From contig CALFNW010000002.1 in assembly GCA_937902275.1 (NCBI GenBank), positions 1 to 26,989 on the forward strand: a stretch of DNA of 26,989 nt, in the 5' to 3' direction. The position numbers were made by a program, and so were the translations under genes. Positions 7,841 to 16,455 of the stretch are shown here, piece after piece. The notes below the pieces were generated by a model. The model saw only the letters and a list, made by a program, of their open reading frames with translations, did not search any database and was not told the DNA's origin. The DNA comes from UBA4717 sp002404395 (GTDB lineage Bacteria > Bacillota > Clostridia > Oscillospirales > CAG-272). How positions within the stretch are numbered: the stretch's first letter is position 1; the number at the start of each line of letters is the position of its first letter.

Positions 7841-8902
7841 TCAAATGATCCTGCCGCCGCCGATCACCACATCGCCGTCATACAACACCACCGACTGACC
7901 GCGCGTAATCGCGCGCTGAGGCTCGTCAAACTCCACATGGATAGAATCCTCACCCGTCTGCCAGACATAAGCTGACGCTTCTCTTGTTCCGTAGCGGATC
8001 TTAGCCGTAACCCTCAGCCTACTCTCAAGCGTCGGAATTGAAATCAGATTTATATTCACGGCGTCAAGCGAGTTTCGGTAAAGCTCACTGTCCTCTCCGA
8101 GCATAATATTTCCGCTTTCCGGATCAATGTTGTTTACAAACACTTTTTTCCCAAGCGCGATCCCGAGCTTTTTCCCCTGACCGACCGTATAATGCGTAAT
8201 ACCATGGTGGCGCCCGAGAATATTCCCGTCGCAGTCAACAAAGTTACCGGGAATATCGGGTTTGCCGGTGTACCGCTCAATAAACCCGATATAATCGCCG
8301 TCGGGAATAAAACATATATCCTGACTGTCACTGCGATCTGCGTTGCCAAATCCGAGCGATGCCGCAATCTCGCGTATCTCCTTTTTGGTATATCCGCCGA
8401 GCGGCAACAAGACGTGTGAAAGCGTTTCCTGAGTCAGCGTGTACAAGACGTAGGTCTGGTCTTTGGTGCGGTCAGCCGCTCTTTTTAAAATATACCGTCC
8501 GTTTTCGCACTCTATACGCGCGTAATGACCGGTCGCAAACTTTTCGTACCCCGACTCAACGGCGAGCGAAAGCAGTGCGCCGAATTTTATATATTTGTTG
8601 CAGACCACACACGGATTCGGCGTGCCGCCGGACTTGTAGGTGTCGATAAAATCCTTTACCACCGTGTTTTGAAAGTCCGCACTGTAATTAACGATCCGAT
8701 ACGGAATGTTAAGCTTTGCGGCAACAGCGGAAGCCGACTCGGTATCAGCATCGGCAATACAAGGTTTTTCTCCGTCCTTAAAGAAGCCGTTCCTGTCAAA
8801 CATTTTGAAGGTCAGACCGCATACATCAATATTTTGCTCTTTCAGCAAGGCTGCCGCAACAGAGCTGTCAACTCCGCCGCTCATTGCAACTGCGGCTCTC
8901 AT
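7841..8902 (-). CDS. mnmA: tRNA-specific 2-thiouridylase
   Basis: ATP-dependent enzyme that places sulfur on U34 of tRNA-Lys, -Glu and -Gln, using persulfide sulfur passed from a cysteine desulfurase. The 353-residue protein shows the PP-loop SGGVDSS (8-14), the first catalytic cysteine in NPCVVCNK (Cys98), the ATGHYAR segment (123-129), and the second catalytic cysteine in SQDICFIP (Cys197), followed by the C-terminal beta-barrel domain. Both cysteines are present, so it should be active. I chose ATG 8902 because AAAGGAG lies about ten bases upstream; the upstream in-frame ATG at 8935 lacks such a site. It heads the leftward block with hisS and aspS, under the consensus promoter at 8950-8978. 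Confidence 0.96.
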   Translation of the reverse strand: MRAAVAMSGGVDSSVAAALLKEQNIDVCGLTFKMFDRNGFFKDGEKPCIADADTESASAVAAKLNIPYRIVNYSADFQNTVVKDFIDTYKSGGTPNPCVVCNKYIKFGALLSLAVESGYEKFATGHYARIECENGRYILKRAADRTKDQTYVLYTLTQETLSHVLLPLGGYTKKEIREIAASLGFGNADRSDSQDICFIPDGDYIGFIERYTGKPDIPGNFVDCDGNILGRHHGITHYTVGQGKKLGIALGKKVFVNNIDPESGNIMLGEDSELYRNSLDAVNINLISIPTLESRLRVTAKIRYGTREASAYVWQTGEDSIHVEFDEPQRAITRGQSVVLYDGDVVIGGGRII

Positions 8903-8949
8903 TTTTTCATTCTCTCCTTTTGCGCAAATCCGCATTTAAAACAACTTAT

Positions 8950-8978
8950 ATTATATCAGCGCCGTGCGCTTTTGTCAA
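8950..8978 (-). promoter_or_regulatory. Perfect consensus sigma-A promoter of mnmA-hisS-aspS
   Basis: On the minus strand TTGACA (8978-8973), a 17-base spacer and TATAAT (8955-8950) match consensus at every position. The promoter overlaps the stop codon of the neighbouring ATPase gene (8975). The spacer contains a 13-base dyad, AGCGC-CGT-GCGCT at 8958-8970, which could be a repressor site or chance. Confidence 0.88.
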
Positions 8979-10327
8979 GTATTGACGCCGTTTGAACCAC
9001 GTTCCTTTAAATATCTTTTCAGCAGGAACGTACAGTAATACGGGAAAGTATAAATATTATTTTCAAATCCGATATTTCCGGTGCAAAACTTGATTCCAAA
9101 CGAAACATCGGGATATTTGTCACTCTTTATAAGTTGAGACAGCGACTTTGCTTTACTGTTTTTAGCCTTTACCTCTATCGGTATCAGCTCATTTGCAGTG
9201 CGGACAAAGAAATCCTCTTCAAGCGTTGAGTCTTCACGCTTATAATAATATAACTGATACCCCGCTTTAACCATTGCCTCACCGACAATGCTTTCATATA
9301 ACGCGCCCTTATATACTGATAAATTTCTGTTTGCTCTCAGATCTTCTTGAACTTCGTCATCAAGAAGTGAAACAAATAGCCCGGTATCGCAAAAGTATAC
9401 CTTAAATTTATTGATATCCAAATTACCTTTAAGCGGAAGCTCCACATTGTTCAGACAATAGCACAAATTGATCATACCGGCATCTTCAAGCCATTCAATA
9501 CACCCGCGGTAATCTCTGAAGCGCGCTCCCTTTTCAACCATAGACAATTGAAATTTTTTGTTTTTTTTTGCAAGCTGTACCGGAATACTGTTAAACACAT
9601 TTGTAATGCGGGTCTGATCAAGTCCCTCGGCATATTTGCGAATATCCTCTTTATAATCTGCAATCAATTGACGTTGAATGTCAAGAGTGCCCTCAAAAGT
9701 CTTGTTTTCTATAAACTCACGTACCACGGCAGGCATACCGCCGAGAATGCAATAATCAAGGAAATTTGACAAAAACACCGAATGTTCAAGCGCAGTAAAC
9801 GGCTTCAACATCTTCATATGCTCAAGCATACCGTCTATAACCTCCGCTTGATATCCTTTTGCCCACATAAATTCCTCAAAGTCAAGCGAATACATATTAT
9901 AGTCGGTTTTATAGCCCACACTATTGCTTTCGATCCTTTTGTAATTGATTCCCAAAAGCGAGCCGGAACAGATCACATCAAACCTGCCGTCAAGATTCAA
10001 AAATTTGAGCGAAGTAGCAATTTCGGGGTATTCCTGAATTTCATCAAAAAAGATCAACGTTTCTCCGGGAATAAACTTGTGTGACGGTTCGATCAAGGAT
10101 ATGCTTTTTATTACCGACTCAGCACTGTAACCGTCTGCAGTAATTTGTTTGTACTTCGGAGAAGTTACAAAATTTATTTCGACAACGCTTTTGTAGTTAT
10201 CTTTTGCAAACTTGTTGATCGATTCGGTTTTGCCGATTTGTCTGGGCCCCTTAACTATCAACGGCTTCCGTGATACATTATTTTTCCACTGTGACAGATA
10301 CGCGTCAATTTTTCGCTTCAGATACAT
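8975..10327 (-). CDS. AAA+ ATPase with C-terminal DUF4143 domain
   Basis: Member of the widespread AAA_14/DUF4143 family of predicted ATPases, found in many bacteria and archaea and still without a firm function. The 450-residue protein has Walker A GPRQIGKT (27-34), Walker B LIFFDEIQ (91-98), and a C-terminal DUF4143 region ending in a nuclease-like pattern, LEEDFFV followed by IPIEVKAK, that resembles the D-ExK core of PD-(D/E)xK folds. Length is typical. The ATG follows ACGGAGG with 8 bases between. The gene is visibly AT-richer than its neighbours, has its own promoter with repeats, and splits otherwise ordinary housekeeping genes, all of which fit a recently acquired single-gene cassette. 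Its stop codon overlaps the mnmA promoter. Family assignment is firm; role is unknown. Confidence 0.9.
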   Translation of the reverse strand: MYLKRKIDAYLSQWKNNVSRKPLIVKGPRQIGKTESINKFAKDNYKSVVEINFVTSPKYKQITADGYSAESVIKSISLIEPSHKFIPGETLIFFDEIQEYPEIATSLKFLNLDGRFDVICSGSLLGINYKRIESNSVGYKTDYNMYSLDFEEFMWAKGYQAEVIDGMLEHMKMLKPFTALEHSVFLSNFLDYCILGGMPAVVREFIENKTFEGTLDIQRQLIADYKEDIRKYAEGLDQTRITNVFNSIPVQLAKKNKKFQLSMVEKGARFRDYRGCIEWLEDAGMINLCYCLNNVELPLKGNLDINKFKVYFCDTGLFVSLLDDEVQEDLRANRNLSVYKGALYESIVGEAMVKAGYQLYYYKREDSTLEEDFFVRTANELIPIEVKAKNSKAKSLSQLIKSDKYPDVSFGIKFCTGNIGFENNIYTFPYYCTFLLKRYLKERGSNGVNT

Positions 10328-10360
10328 AAAGTTTGCCTCCGTAAATTAATTGCCAACTAT

Positions 10361-10389
10361 ATTATACACTTTTTTGAGCGAATATGCAA
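10361..10389 (-). promoter_or_regulatory. Promoter of the DUF4143 ATPase gene
   Basis: On the minus strand TTGCAT (10389-10384), a 17-base spacer and TATAAT (10366-10361) form a good sigma-A promoter. The leader would be only about 25 bases before the ribosome binding site. One copy of the 19-bp repeat fills the spacer. Confidence 0.78.
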
Positions 10390-10416
10390 CACCGTTTTAC
10401 ACTTTTATGAGCGAAT
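10365..10416. repeat. Two 19-bp direct repeats in the DUF4143 gene promoter (candidate operator)
   Basis: TACACTTTTTTGAGCGAAT (10365-10383) and TACACTTTTATGAGCGAAT (10398-10416) match at 18 of 19 positions, 33 bp start to start, about three helical turns. The first copy lies between the -35 and -10 hexamers and the second just upstream of the -35. A protein bound to both would block the promoter. Confidence 0.7.
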
Positions 10417-10474
10417 GTTTTGCTACAGCCGCATTTTCCCGTTTTTTATATTACCTTTTCAGGCTATACACAAT

Positions 10475-10508
10475 AAAAAAGTGCCCTCCGACTTTCGTCG
10501 GAGGGCAC
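10475..10508 (-). terminator. Intrinsic terminator of the S-layer-type gene
   Basis: GTGCCCTCCGAC (10481-10492), a 4-base loop and GTCGGAGGGCAC (10497-10508) form a perfect 12-bp stem. On the minus strand it is followed by six T (10480-10475). It sits 50 bases past the stop of the 975-residue protein and isolates it from the DUF4143 gene. Confidence 0.92.
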
Positions 10509-10558
10509 CCAAACAAGTCAAGTCATTCGACTCTCTTATTCAGAGATAACGGTATGAA

Positions 10559-13486
10559 TTACTTAACGAGGTTGTTGATGATGTAACCGGTGAAGGTGTT
10601 GCTCGGGTAAGAAGTGTTGTTGTTAGCAGCCTTTCTGGTGTTAGGAGCAAATACAACCTTAGCGCCTGTTGCATACTCATCTTCAAGATACTTAACAAGC
10701 TTGCTGTTAGTCTTGGTAACAAGATCAAATCCGCCGTCTTCAGTGTTTTCATTGAAATCAACGAACTTAACAGTCTTGATTGCAGGAGTATCGTTGGTAG
10801 CGATACCTTCAATACGGATGTAGTTGTAGCCGTAGAGATCGATATCGGTGCTCTTGATGGTCTTATAACCAACAAGGAATGCTTCCTTACCGTCAACATT
10901 CAGCATGGTTCTGGTATCAAGACCCTTGAAGGAGATGTAGTCAACTACAATGTTCTGATCGTCGAGGAGGTATACACCTGCTTCGAGGTCAGCGTTCTTG
11001 CCGGAAACATAGATATCAGCAACATCCTTGCCGGTAGCGAGGAGGAATGCTTCAGTGTCAGCAGTGAACTTGGTGTACTTATCTGTATCTTCATCCGAAT
11101 CGAGTTCGAAGGAGAGTGCAGTTCCGTTTTCCTTGTCTTCAACTGCTTCGGTAACGAATACCATCTTGTAATCAGCGTAATCGAGCGATTCAGCGTCGCC
11201 TGCTACCTGGAAGAAGAGGACGGAAGCCTTACCGAACGGGATATCAGCTACAGGATGGTTTTCGTCGGGATCGCCGAAACCGATCTTGTCTACATAGAAG
11301 AGAGCGTCTGCGGGAACATTGATGGTGAATTCCTTACCTGCCTTGGAGGGAACAACCTTAACGGTTTCATTCTCGGTATCGATAACTGCGATCAGAGTCG
11401 AGCTGGTGATACGGATGATGTTCTCTCTCTTACCGTCAACAGGGCTGGTCTCGGAGTAGTCATAGAAGAATACGCCGTTCTTATCAACATCCTTAACATA
11501 GTCGCTTACCTTGAGTTCGAAGGAAGCCTGCTTAAGGGTGTAGAAGCCGTCCTTATCTACAGTGTAGGTGTAGATACCGAACATACCATCAAGAGCGGTA
11601 GCAAGCTTACCGTAGGTCTTGATCTTGGTGATATCGTGAGTCTTGCCGTCCTTGGTGATCTTTGCAACCTTGATTTCCTTGTCGGCGCCGTCGATGAATG
11701 CATCAACTACAACATAGTCGCCGAGTTCGAAATCGGTAAAGTCACGAGCAACGAGGTAGTTAACATCGTCAGCTTCGTCATAAAGCTTACCGAAAGTAAG
11801 GATCGCATCATTGTAGAGGTAGAAGTCAACCTTTTCGCCGATGTTCTCGGAAGCAGCTGCTCTGAGGTCAGCGGAAGTGGTAGCTGCAAAACTTTCGTCG
11901 ATGATAGAATCATCAAGAAGATCGTCGATGCCTTCGATCTCGTTGAAGTATTCAGCGGGATTTGCATCGTTAATGGTGTACTTTTCACCGTCGATGGTAA
12001 CATAGCCGGTGATGGTCTTTACGCCGTCAACAGTCTTGGAGGTCTGCTTGTAGCTGTTGATAGTTCCGCTTGTAGCTACGAGAACGTCCTGAACGTTAAC
12101 GAAGTTGTAGTAAGGATCGTAAGTGTAAACGAAGATATCGTCTTCGTCAAGCTCTTCAGAGTACTCAACGTCCTCCATGCCCTTCATAACGCCGCACTTT
12201 TCAATACCCTTAGCACTTGCTTCGGTGTAAGTAGCAACGTTGGTGAGGAATACGATAGCATATTCATAGTAACCGTCATCATCGGTATCATAGAATATTG
12301 CATCGTAGAACTTGTCTTCGAGATCAGCATAGTCAGCTTCAGCGAAAATAGCATTACCTGCGCCATCAGCACCTGCAATAGTGATTTCGATTCCATACTT
12401 TTCCTGAGACTTCTTAACAGGTGTGAGGTAGTGAGTCTTGTTACCGATCTTGAGCTTGCCGGAAGCACCTGCTGCATCTTCGTCTTCGTAATAAGTTACA
12501 TCAGCATTGGAGCCTTCAAGCTTATTTGCGTTCGAGAGACCGTTGAGGTACTCATAGGACTCTACCTTGCCGTAGTTGATGTCGCCATCCTTATCGGTAG
12601 GAACATTAACAAGCTCGATGTATGCGCCGAAGTAATCTTCAACGTTTTCAACAGTAACGCCGAACTTAGCGAGATCCTTGAGTTCGAGTTCGAATTCCTG
12701 AAGATCGCCGTCTGCGTCATAGTAACCGATCTTTACGAGTTCTTCATCATCTTCAATAGTATCAGTACCGAAGTTGTGAAGAGGAGTTTCGTAAATGAAT
12801 GCGGGAACTACGTTCTCAACATTGAGTACCTTCTTGCCGCCGAATACAACGTCATTAAGAGTGTACTTATTGTCGTTGCCGGTTGCAGAGTATACTTCAG
12901 TGTAGAGCATGTTGAAGATGAGCTGTGCGGTTTCTGCACGGGTCATAGCCTTATCGATTGCTACAGACTCGAGGTTTGCAAGAAGTCCGAGTTCATCTGC
13001 CTTCTGGTAGTAAGGAAGCCAATAAGTAGCGCCTGTTACGTTGTACTTCTTAACATCCTTGCCGTCGTCTTCTTTCTCGTAACCGAGAGCACGAACAGCC
13101 ATGATAATGCCGTCCTTGAAAACGATGTTGTTGTTAGGAGCGAATGTGGTGGGAGTGGTTCCCTTGATTACGCCCTTGGTGAAGCAGTATTGGATAGCTC
13201 CGAGGTATTCGGTGCAGTCTGTGAAGATTGCAGCGCCCTTGGACCAATCTGCGTCATCGGTGATTCCGGACAGTGCTCTTGCCATGAAGAGAGACATCTG
13301 CCATCTGGTTACAAGTTCGTCATAACCGAACTTGGTTTCGCTCATGCCGGCAACAACCTTCTTGATCTGAAGATCGTTGATAGCTTCCGCATAAACTGCG
13401 TCTTCCGGGACATCGTCAAATGCCATTACGGATACGCTGCCTGCGATCATGAGCAGTGCGAGTACGAGTGCTAAAAACTTTTTCAT
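10559..13486 (-). CDS. Large SLH-domain surface-layer-type protein
   Basis: Secreted 975-residue protein, probably wall-anchored through SLH domains that bind pyruvylated secondary wall polymer. A clear signal peptide (MKKFLALVLALLMIAGSVSV, cleavage near residue 22) is followed by three SLH modules at about 23-72, 88-140 and 148-200; FDDVPEDAVYAEAI, TKGVIKGTTPTTFAPNN and DKAMTRAETAQLIFNML are typical pieces. The rest, about 200-975, is acidic, beta-rich and lysine/aspartate-heavy without a recognised enzyme motif, as in S-layer proteins. The strongly uniform codon choice (AAG, AAC, GAA and few rare codons) suggests high expression; it also leaves a 739-codon open frame on the other strand. 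ATG 13486 follows AAAGGAG. It has a leader of about 90 bases and a strong terminator. Whether it is the main S-layer protein cannot be told from sequence. Confidence 0.85.
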   Translation of the reverse strand: MKKFLALVLALLMIAGSVSVMAFDDVPEDAVYAEAINDLQIKKVVAGMSETKFGYDELVTRWQMSLFMARALSGITDDADWSKGAAIFTDCTEYLGAIQYCFTKGVIKGTTPTTFAPNNNIVFKDGIIMAVRALGYEKEDDGKDVKKYNVTGATYWLPYYQKADELGLLANLESVAIDKAMTRAETAQLIFNMLYTEVYSATGNDNKYTLNDVVFGGKKVLNVENVVPAFIYETPLHNFGTDTIEDDEELVKIGYYDADGDLQEFELELKDLAKFGVTVENVEDYFGAYIELVNVPTDKDGDINYGKVESYEYLNGLSNANKLEGSNADVTYYEDEDAAGASGKLKIGNKTHYLTPVKKSQEKYGIEITIAGADGAGNAIFAEADYADLEDKFYDAIFYDTDDDGYYEYAIVFLTNVATYTEASAKGIEKCGVMKGMEDVEYSEELDEDDIFVYTYDPYYNFVNVQDVLVATSGTINSYKQTSKTVDGVKTITGYVTIDGEKYTINDANPAEYFNEIEGIDDLLDDSIIDESFAATTSADLRAAASENIGEKVDFYLYNDAILTFGKLYDEADDVNYLVARDFTDFELGDYVVVDAFIDGADKEIKVAKITKDGKTHDITKIKTYGKLATALDGMFGIYTYTVDKDGFYTLKQASFELKVSDYVKDVDKNGVFFYDYSETSPVDGKRENIIRITSSTLIAVIDTENETVKVVPSKAGKEFTINVPADALFYVDKIGFGDPDENHPVADIPFGKASVLFFQVAGDAESLDYADYKMVFVTEAVEDKENGTALSFELDSDEDTDKYTKFTADTEAFLLATGKDVADIYVSGKNADLEAGVYLLDDQNIVVDYISFKGLDTRTMLNVDGKEAFLVGYKTIKSTDIDLYGYNYIRIEGIATNDTPAIKTVKFVDFNENTEDGGFDLVTKTNSKLVKYLEDEYATGAKVVFAPNTRKAANNNTSYPSNTFTGYIINNLVK

Positions 13487-13584
13487 ACCGTTTTTTCTCC
13501 TTTTGAAAATTTTTTCCGGAAGTACCGACTTGCGCTCCTCCGACTCACTGGAGGATAACGAAAGTTGCGGTCTTACCTGTGTAT

Positions 13585-13613
13585 ATCTTACGTCAAGCTT
13601 TGGATTTTTGCAA
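13585..13613 (-). promoter_or_regulatory. Probable promoter of the S-layer-type gene
   Basis: On the minus strand TTGCAA (13613-13608), a 17-base spacer and TAAGAT (13590-13585) give a moderate sigma-A match (4 of 6 in each hexamer). For a gene expected to be highly expressed this is weak, which would fit the need for an activator; the repeat pair at 13628-13644 ends 14 bp upstream of the -35. Other AT-rich sites in this region cannot be excluded. Confidence 0.4.
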
Positions 13614-13627
13614 TATATTTGCCGGTT

Positions 13628-13644
13628 TTGTAATATTTATGTAA
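13628..13644 (-). repeat. TTACAW direct-repeat pair, 11-bp period, upstream of S-layer promoter
   Basis: On the minus strand TTACAT (13644-13639), five bases, then TTACAA (13633-13628). Hexamers repeated every 11 bp are the layout of PhoP/PhoB-type response-regulator boxes in Firmicutes. No regulator gene is in the window, so the link is only by form. Confidence 0.4.
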
Positions 13645-13742
13645 TATTAAACACCATTTAATATATTGCATTTCCTGATCTTTCCGTAAGCTGTGATACC
13701 ATTTTAATACATGTTCCCATAATTTACAACCGTTTTTGCTTT

Positions 13743-13759
13743 TTGTAATCTTTTTGTAA
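13743..13759 (-). repeat. Second TTACAA direct-repeat pair, 11-bp period
   Basis: On the minus strand TTACAA (13759-13754), five bases, TTACAA (13748-13743): exact hexamers with the same 11-bp period as the pair at 13628-13644, about 115 bp further from the S-layer gene. It lies closer to the divergent lipoprotein gene and could serve either. Confidence 0.4.
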
Positions 13760-13849
13760 TTTAAGACAACACGAATGGACGTACACATTTTCGGCAATAC
13801 TTATTACAAAACGGCATTACATTATAATGAAGCAAACATGAGGTCAACA

Positions 13850-14359
13850 ATGAAAATTTCCAAATGTATTTCGGATCCCGCCCCGTGCGCGGCAGCGTTT
13901 CGGCTTACGGCAATGCTCGTTCTTTCGGTTTTGATCCTTTCTTCATGCTCGGGCAGACCAACAGTTTCGGAGATAACCGACGTATTTGACCGCTATGCCG
14001 GGGAAAACGGCGGAAACGTCATAACTATAGACCGCACGATGGCAGACTCCGACAGGATCCCCGACGCTTTTGTTTCTCTGTACGGATGCTCGGATTCCGC
14101 CCCCGATGAGCTTTCGCTGATCGAATACGGTGTAATCTGGTACAGCAATCGTCCGGACGGAGGCGATGCCGCTGTATTCAAGGCGGTAAACGCAAGCGAC
14201 GCCGAATCGCTGAAAAAAATGTGCGAGCGCCGCGCACTTACGCTGAAGCGTTCAGCTCAGACCGATTCCGAAATTTTCATTGTCGAACATTTTGTCTGCT
14301 TTATTGCCTCAAAGGATCCGAATTTGCGCAAAGCTTTGTTTTCCGAAGTCGAAGGGTAA
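13850..14359 (+). CDS. Small lipoprotein resembling the DUF4358 family
   Basis: A 169-residue predicted lipoprotein of unknown function. Residues 19-33 form a hydrophobic signal ending in the lipobox LSSC, with the lipidated Cys at 33. The mature part shows features I associate with DUF4358 lipoproteins of Clostridia: a DAFVSLYG segment near the middle, then a beta strand and helix (AAVFKAVNASDAESLKKMCERR), and a final strand with the hydrophobic EHFVCFIAS. That assignment is by resemblance only. I chose ATG 13850 because GAGG lies 6 bases upstream and TATAAT at 13823 leaves room for only a short leader; ATGs at 13775 and 13838 are in frame. It is divergent from the S-layer-type gene and ends just ahead of the ygiQ promoter. 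Confidence 0.7.
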   Translation: MKISKCISDPAPCAAAFRLTAMLVLSVLILSSCSGRPTVSEITDVFDRYAGENGGNVITIDRTMADSDRIPDAFVSLYGCSDSAPDELSLIEYGVIWYSNRPDGGDAAVFKAVNASDAESLKKMCERRALTLKRSAQTDSEIFIVEHFVCFIASKDPNLRKALFSEVEG

Positions 14360-14362
14360 CTA

Positions 14363-14391
14363 TTGACCTTATCCGCACGCCGTGTTATAAT
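14363..14391 (+). promoter_or_regulatory. Sigma-A promoter of ygiQ
   Basis: TTGACC (14363-14368), a 17-base spacer and TATAAT (14386-14391), with an extended -10 TG at 14383-14384. It begins four bases after the lipoprotein stop codon, so ygiQ can be expressed independently. Confidence 0.87.
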
Positions 14392-14434
14392 TACCGTGAT
14401 ATAAGTGCAATTTGTGCGGAAAGGCATATAAACA

Positions 14435-16444
14435 ATGAACGAATCACCCGTAAAACAAGGCTTTCTCCCGATCTGCCGCGCCGATATGGAAGAACTCGGC
14501 TGGGACAGGCCCGACTTCGTATATGTAACCGGCGACTCATATGTAGACCACCCGAGCTTCGGAGTGGCAATAATTTCGCGCGTGCTTGAAGCCGAGGGCT
14601 TCCGCGTGGCGATCCTCTCACAACCCGATTATAAAAGCGCCGAGGCTTTCAGGGAATACCCTAAGCCGCGTCTCGGTTTTCTTGTTACATCGGGAAATAT
14701 TGATTCGATGGTTGCGCACTATACGGTCGCCAAGAAAAAACGCACGTATGATTATTATACTGCCGGCGGCGTGATGGGCAAGCGCCCCGACCGCGCGGTC
14801 ATCGTATACTGCAACCGTATCCGTGAAGCTTTCGGAGACGTGCCGATAATTCTCGGCGGACTCGAAGCCTCTTTGCGTCGGTGCGCACACTACGATTATT
14901 GGGACGATCGCGTGCGGCGAAGCATCCTCGTCGATTCCCGCGCCGATCTGCTCACATACGGAATGGGCGAAAAGATCCTTGTGCGCATTGCCGCCCTGCT
15001 CGACCGCGGCGTACCTGTCAAAAAAATACGCGATGTGCGCGGCACGGTTTATCTTGCGCCGCGCGGCGACAAAATAAACTATGAGATCGCCGGTGAATTT
15101 GACTACAACGTACTAAAAAGTTCAAAAGAAGAATACGCGCGCGCTTTCGGAGTACAGTACAAAAACACCGACGCTGTCTCCGGCAAGGCGATCGTGGAAT
15201 ACTACGACGACAAGCAGCTCGTCGTCAATCCGCCTATGTTTCCGCTTGAGCGTGAGGAGCTTGACCGCGTATATGCACTTCCATACACCCGAAATTGGCA
15301 TCCGTCATATGCCGCGGCGGGCGGCGTCCCGGCGATAGATGAAGTGAAGTTTTCAATAACGCACAACCGCGGTTGCTTCGGCGCCTGCAACTTCTGCGCG
15401 ATCGCATATCATCAGGGACGCACGGTGCGCTCGCGCAGTATTGAATCGGTAGTGGAGGAAGCTAAAAAGATTACCGAAATGCCCGACTTCAAAGGCTATA
15501 TTCACGATATCGGAGGACCTACGGCGAATTTCCGTTACCCATCCTGCAAAAAGCAACTTGAATCCGGCGTCTGCGCTTCGCGCAAATGTCTTGCGCCCAC
15601 TCCATGCAAGAATCTCGTCGTCGATCACAGCGAATATATTAAATTGCTCGAAACAATTGAAAAGCTGCCGAAGGTCAAAAAGGTATTTATTCGTTCGGGC
15701 GTCAGATTCGACTATGTTATGTATGACAAAAACGAAGAGTTTTTCAAGCGGCTCGTAAAGCATCATGTCAGCGGTCAGCTCAAAGTCGCGCCCGAGCACT
15801 GTTCGGACCCCGTTCTTGCCTGCATGGGCAAACCGAACATATCCGTATACGAAAGCTTCAGAAAACGCTTTTTCGAACTGACCAAAAGCTTCGGGCTTGA
15901 GCAATACCTCGTGCCTTATCTTATGTCAAGCCACCCGGGCAGCCGTCTTTCCGATGCGGTCTCGCTTGCGCTTTATCTGAAAAAGCTCGGTATGCGTCCC
16001 GAGCAGGTGCAGGATTTTTATCCGACCCCCGGCACCGCCTCAACAGTTATGTTCTACACGGGAACAGATCCGCTTTCGGGCAAAAAAATATATGTCGCCT
16101 CGGATTATGAAGAAAAGAAGATGCAGCGCGCGCTTTTGCAGTTTACCCGTCCCGAAAACGCTGATACCGTACGCCGCGCGCTGAAAAAATGCGGCCGCGG
16201 GGACCTGATCGGCTACTCGCCCGAGTGTCTCGTAAGACCGCAAGGTCAGGCACCGTCCGCCACTCGCGCCGCCCGCGGCAATTCAGGACAGCACAGCCAT
16301 GCAAAAGGCTCACCCAAAACCAAGGATACCCGAGGCAAACGCTCGGATAATCCGAACTCTTCCCACAGAGTCGGAGGGCACAAAAACGCCTCAGCCAAAG
16401 GAAAGCAGGCACGTTCAAAAGGCAGCCGCGGCAGGACAAGATAA
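14435..16444 (+). CDS. ygiQ: YgiQ-family radical SAM protein
   Basis: Member of the UPF0313/YgiQ radical SAM family; its reaction is not established. The 669-residue protein starts with the YgiQ N-terminal domain (FLPICRADMEELGWDRPDFV, 10-29), has the family-specific YVDHPSFG and GGLEASLRR segments, and carries the radical SAM motif CxxxCxxC as RGCFGACNFC with Cys314, Cys318 and Cys321. Extra cysteines follow in the region FRYPSCKKQLESGVCASRKC, as usual in this family. The last 75 or so residues are a disordered, strongly basic tail rich in Lys, Arg, Ser and Gly that could bind RNA; basic tails are common in YgiQ proteins. The start follows GGAAAGG by about ten bases. It has its own promoter and no clear terminator before ireB. 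Confidence 0.93.
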   Translation: MNESPVKQGFLPICRADMEELGWDRPDFVYVTGDSYVDHPSFGVAIISRVLEAEGFRVAILSQPDYKSAEAFREYPKPRLGFLVTSGNIDSMVAHYTVAKKKRTYDYYTAGGVMGKRPDRAVIVYCNRIREAFGDVPIILGGLEASLRRCAHYDYWDDRVRRSILVDSRADLLTYGMGEKILVRIAALLDRGVPVKKIRDVRGTVYLAPRGDKINYEIAGEFDYNVLKSSKEEYARAFGVQYKNTDAVSGKAIVEYYDDKQLVVNPPMFPLEREELDRVYALPYTRNWHPSYAAAGGVPAIDEVKFSITHNRGCFGACNFCAIAYHQGRTVRSRSIESVVEEAKKITEMPDFKGYIHDIGGPTANFRYPSCKKQLESGVCASRKCLAPTPCKNLVVDHSEYIKLLETIEKLPKVKKVFIRSGVRFDYVMYDKNEEFFKRLVKHHVSGQLKVAPEHCSDPVLACMGKPNISVYESFRKRFFELTKSFGLEQYLVPYLMSSHPGSRLSDAVSLALYLKKLGMRPEQVQDFYPTPGTASTVMFYTGTDPLSGKKIYVASDYEEKKMQRALLQFTRPENADTVRRALKKCGRGDLIGYSPECLVRPQGQAPSATRAARGNSGQHSHAKGSPKTKDTRGKRSDNPNSSHRVGGHKNASAKGKQARSKGSRGRTR

Positions 16445-16455
16445 AATTTTCAATC

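Larger units (their letters stand above)
13487..13849. other. AT-rich divergent region between the S-layer-type gene and the lipoprotein gene
   Basis: This 363-base region has no convincing gene. It contains the likely S-layer promoter (13585-13613), two pairs of TTGTAA/ATGTAA direct repeats with 11-bp period (13628-13644 and 13743-13759), and a hairpin TCCTCC/GGAGGA (13536-13555) in the S-layer leader. A TATAAT at 13823-13828, without a good -35, probably serves the lipoprotein gene. Confidence 0.55.

Noticed and set aside
11255..13474. A 739-codon open frame on the plus strand, antisense to the S-layer-type gene
   Set aside because: No ribosome binding site, hydrophobic low-information composition, and the sense strand has a signal peptide and SLH domains. 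The openness follows from the sense gene avoiding TTA, CTA and TCA codons.
13536..13555. Hairpin TCCTCC/GGAGGA as a ribosome-site-sequestering switch for the S-layer-type gene
   Set aside because: The hairpin is about 50 bases from the start codon; the real site AAAGGAG (near 13497-13505) is outside it.
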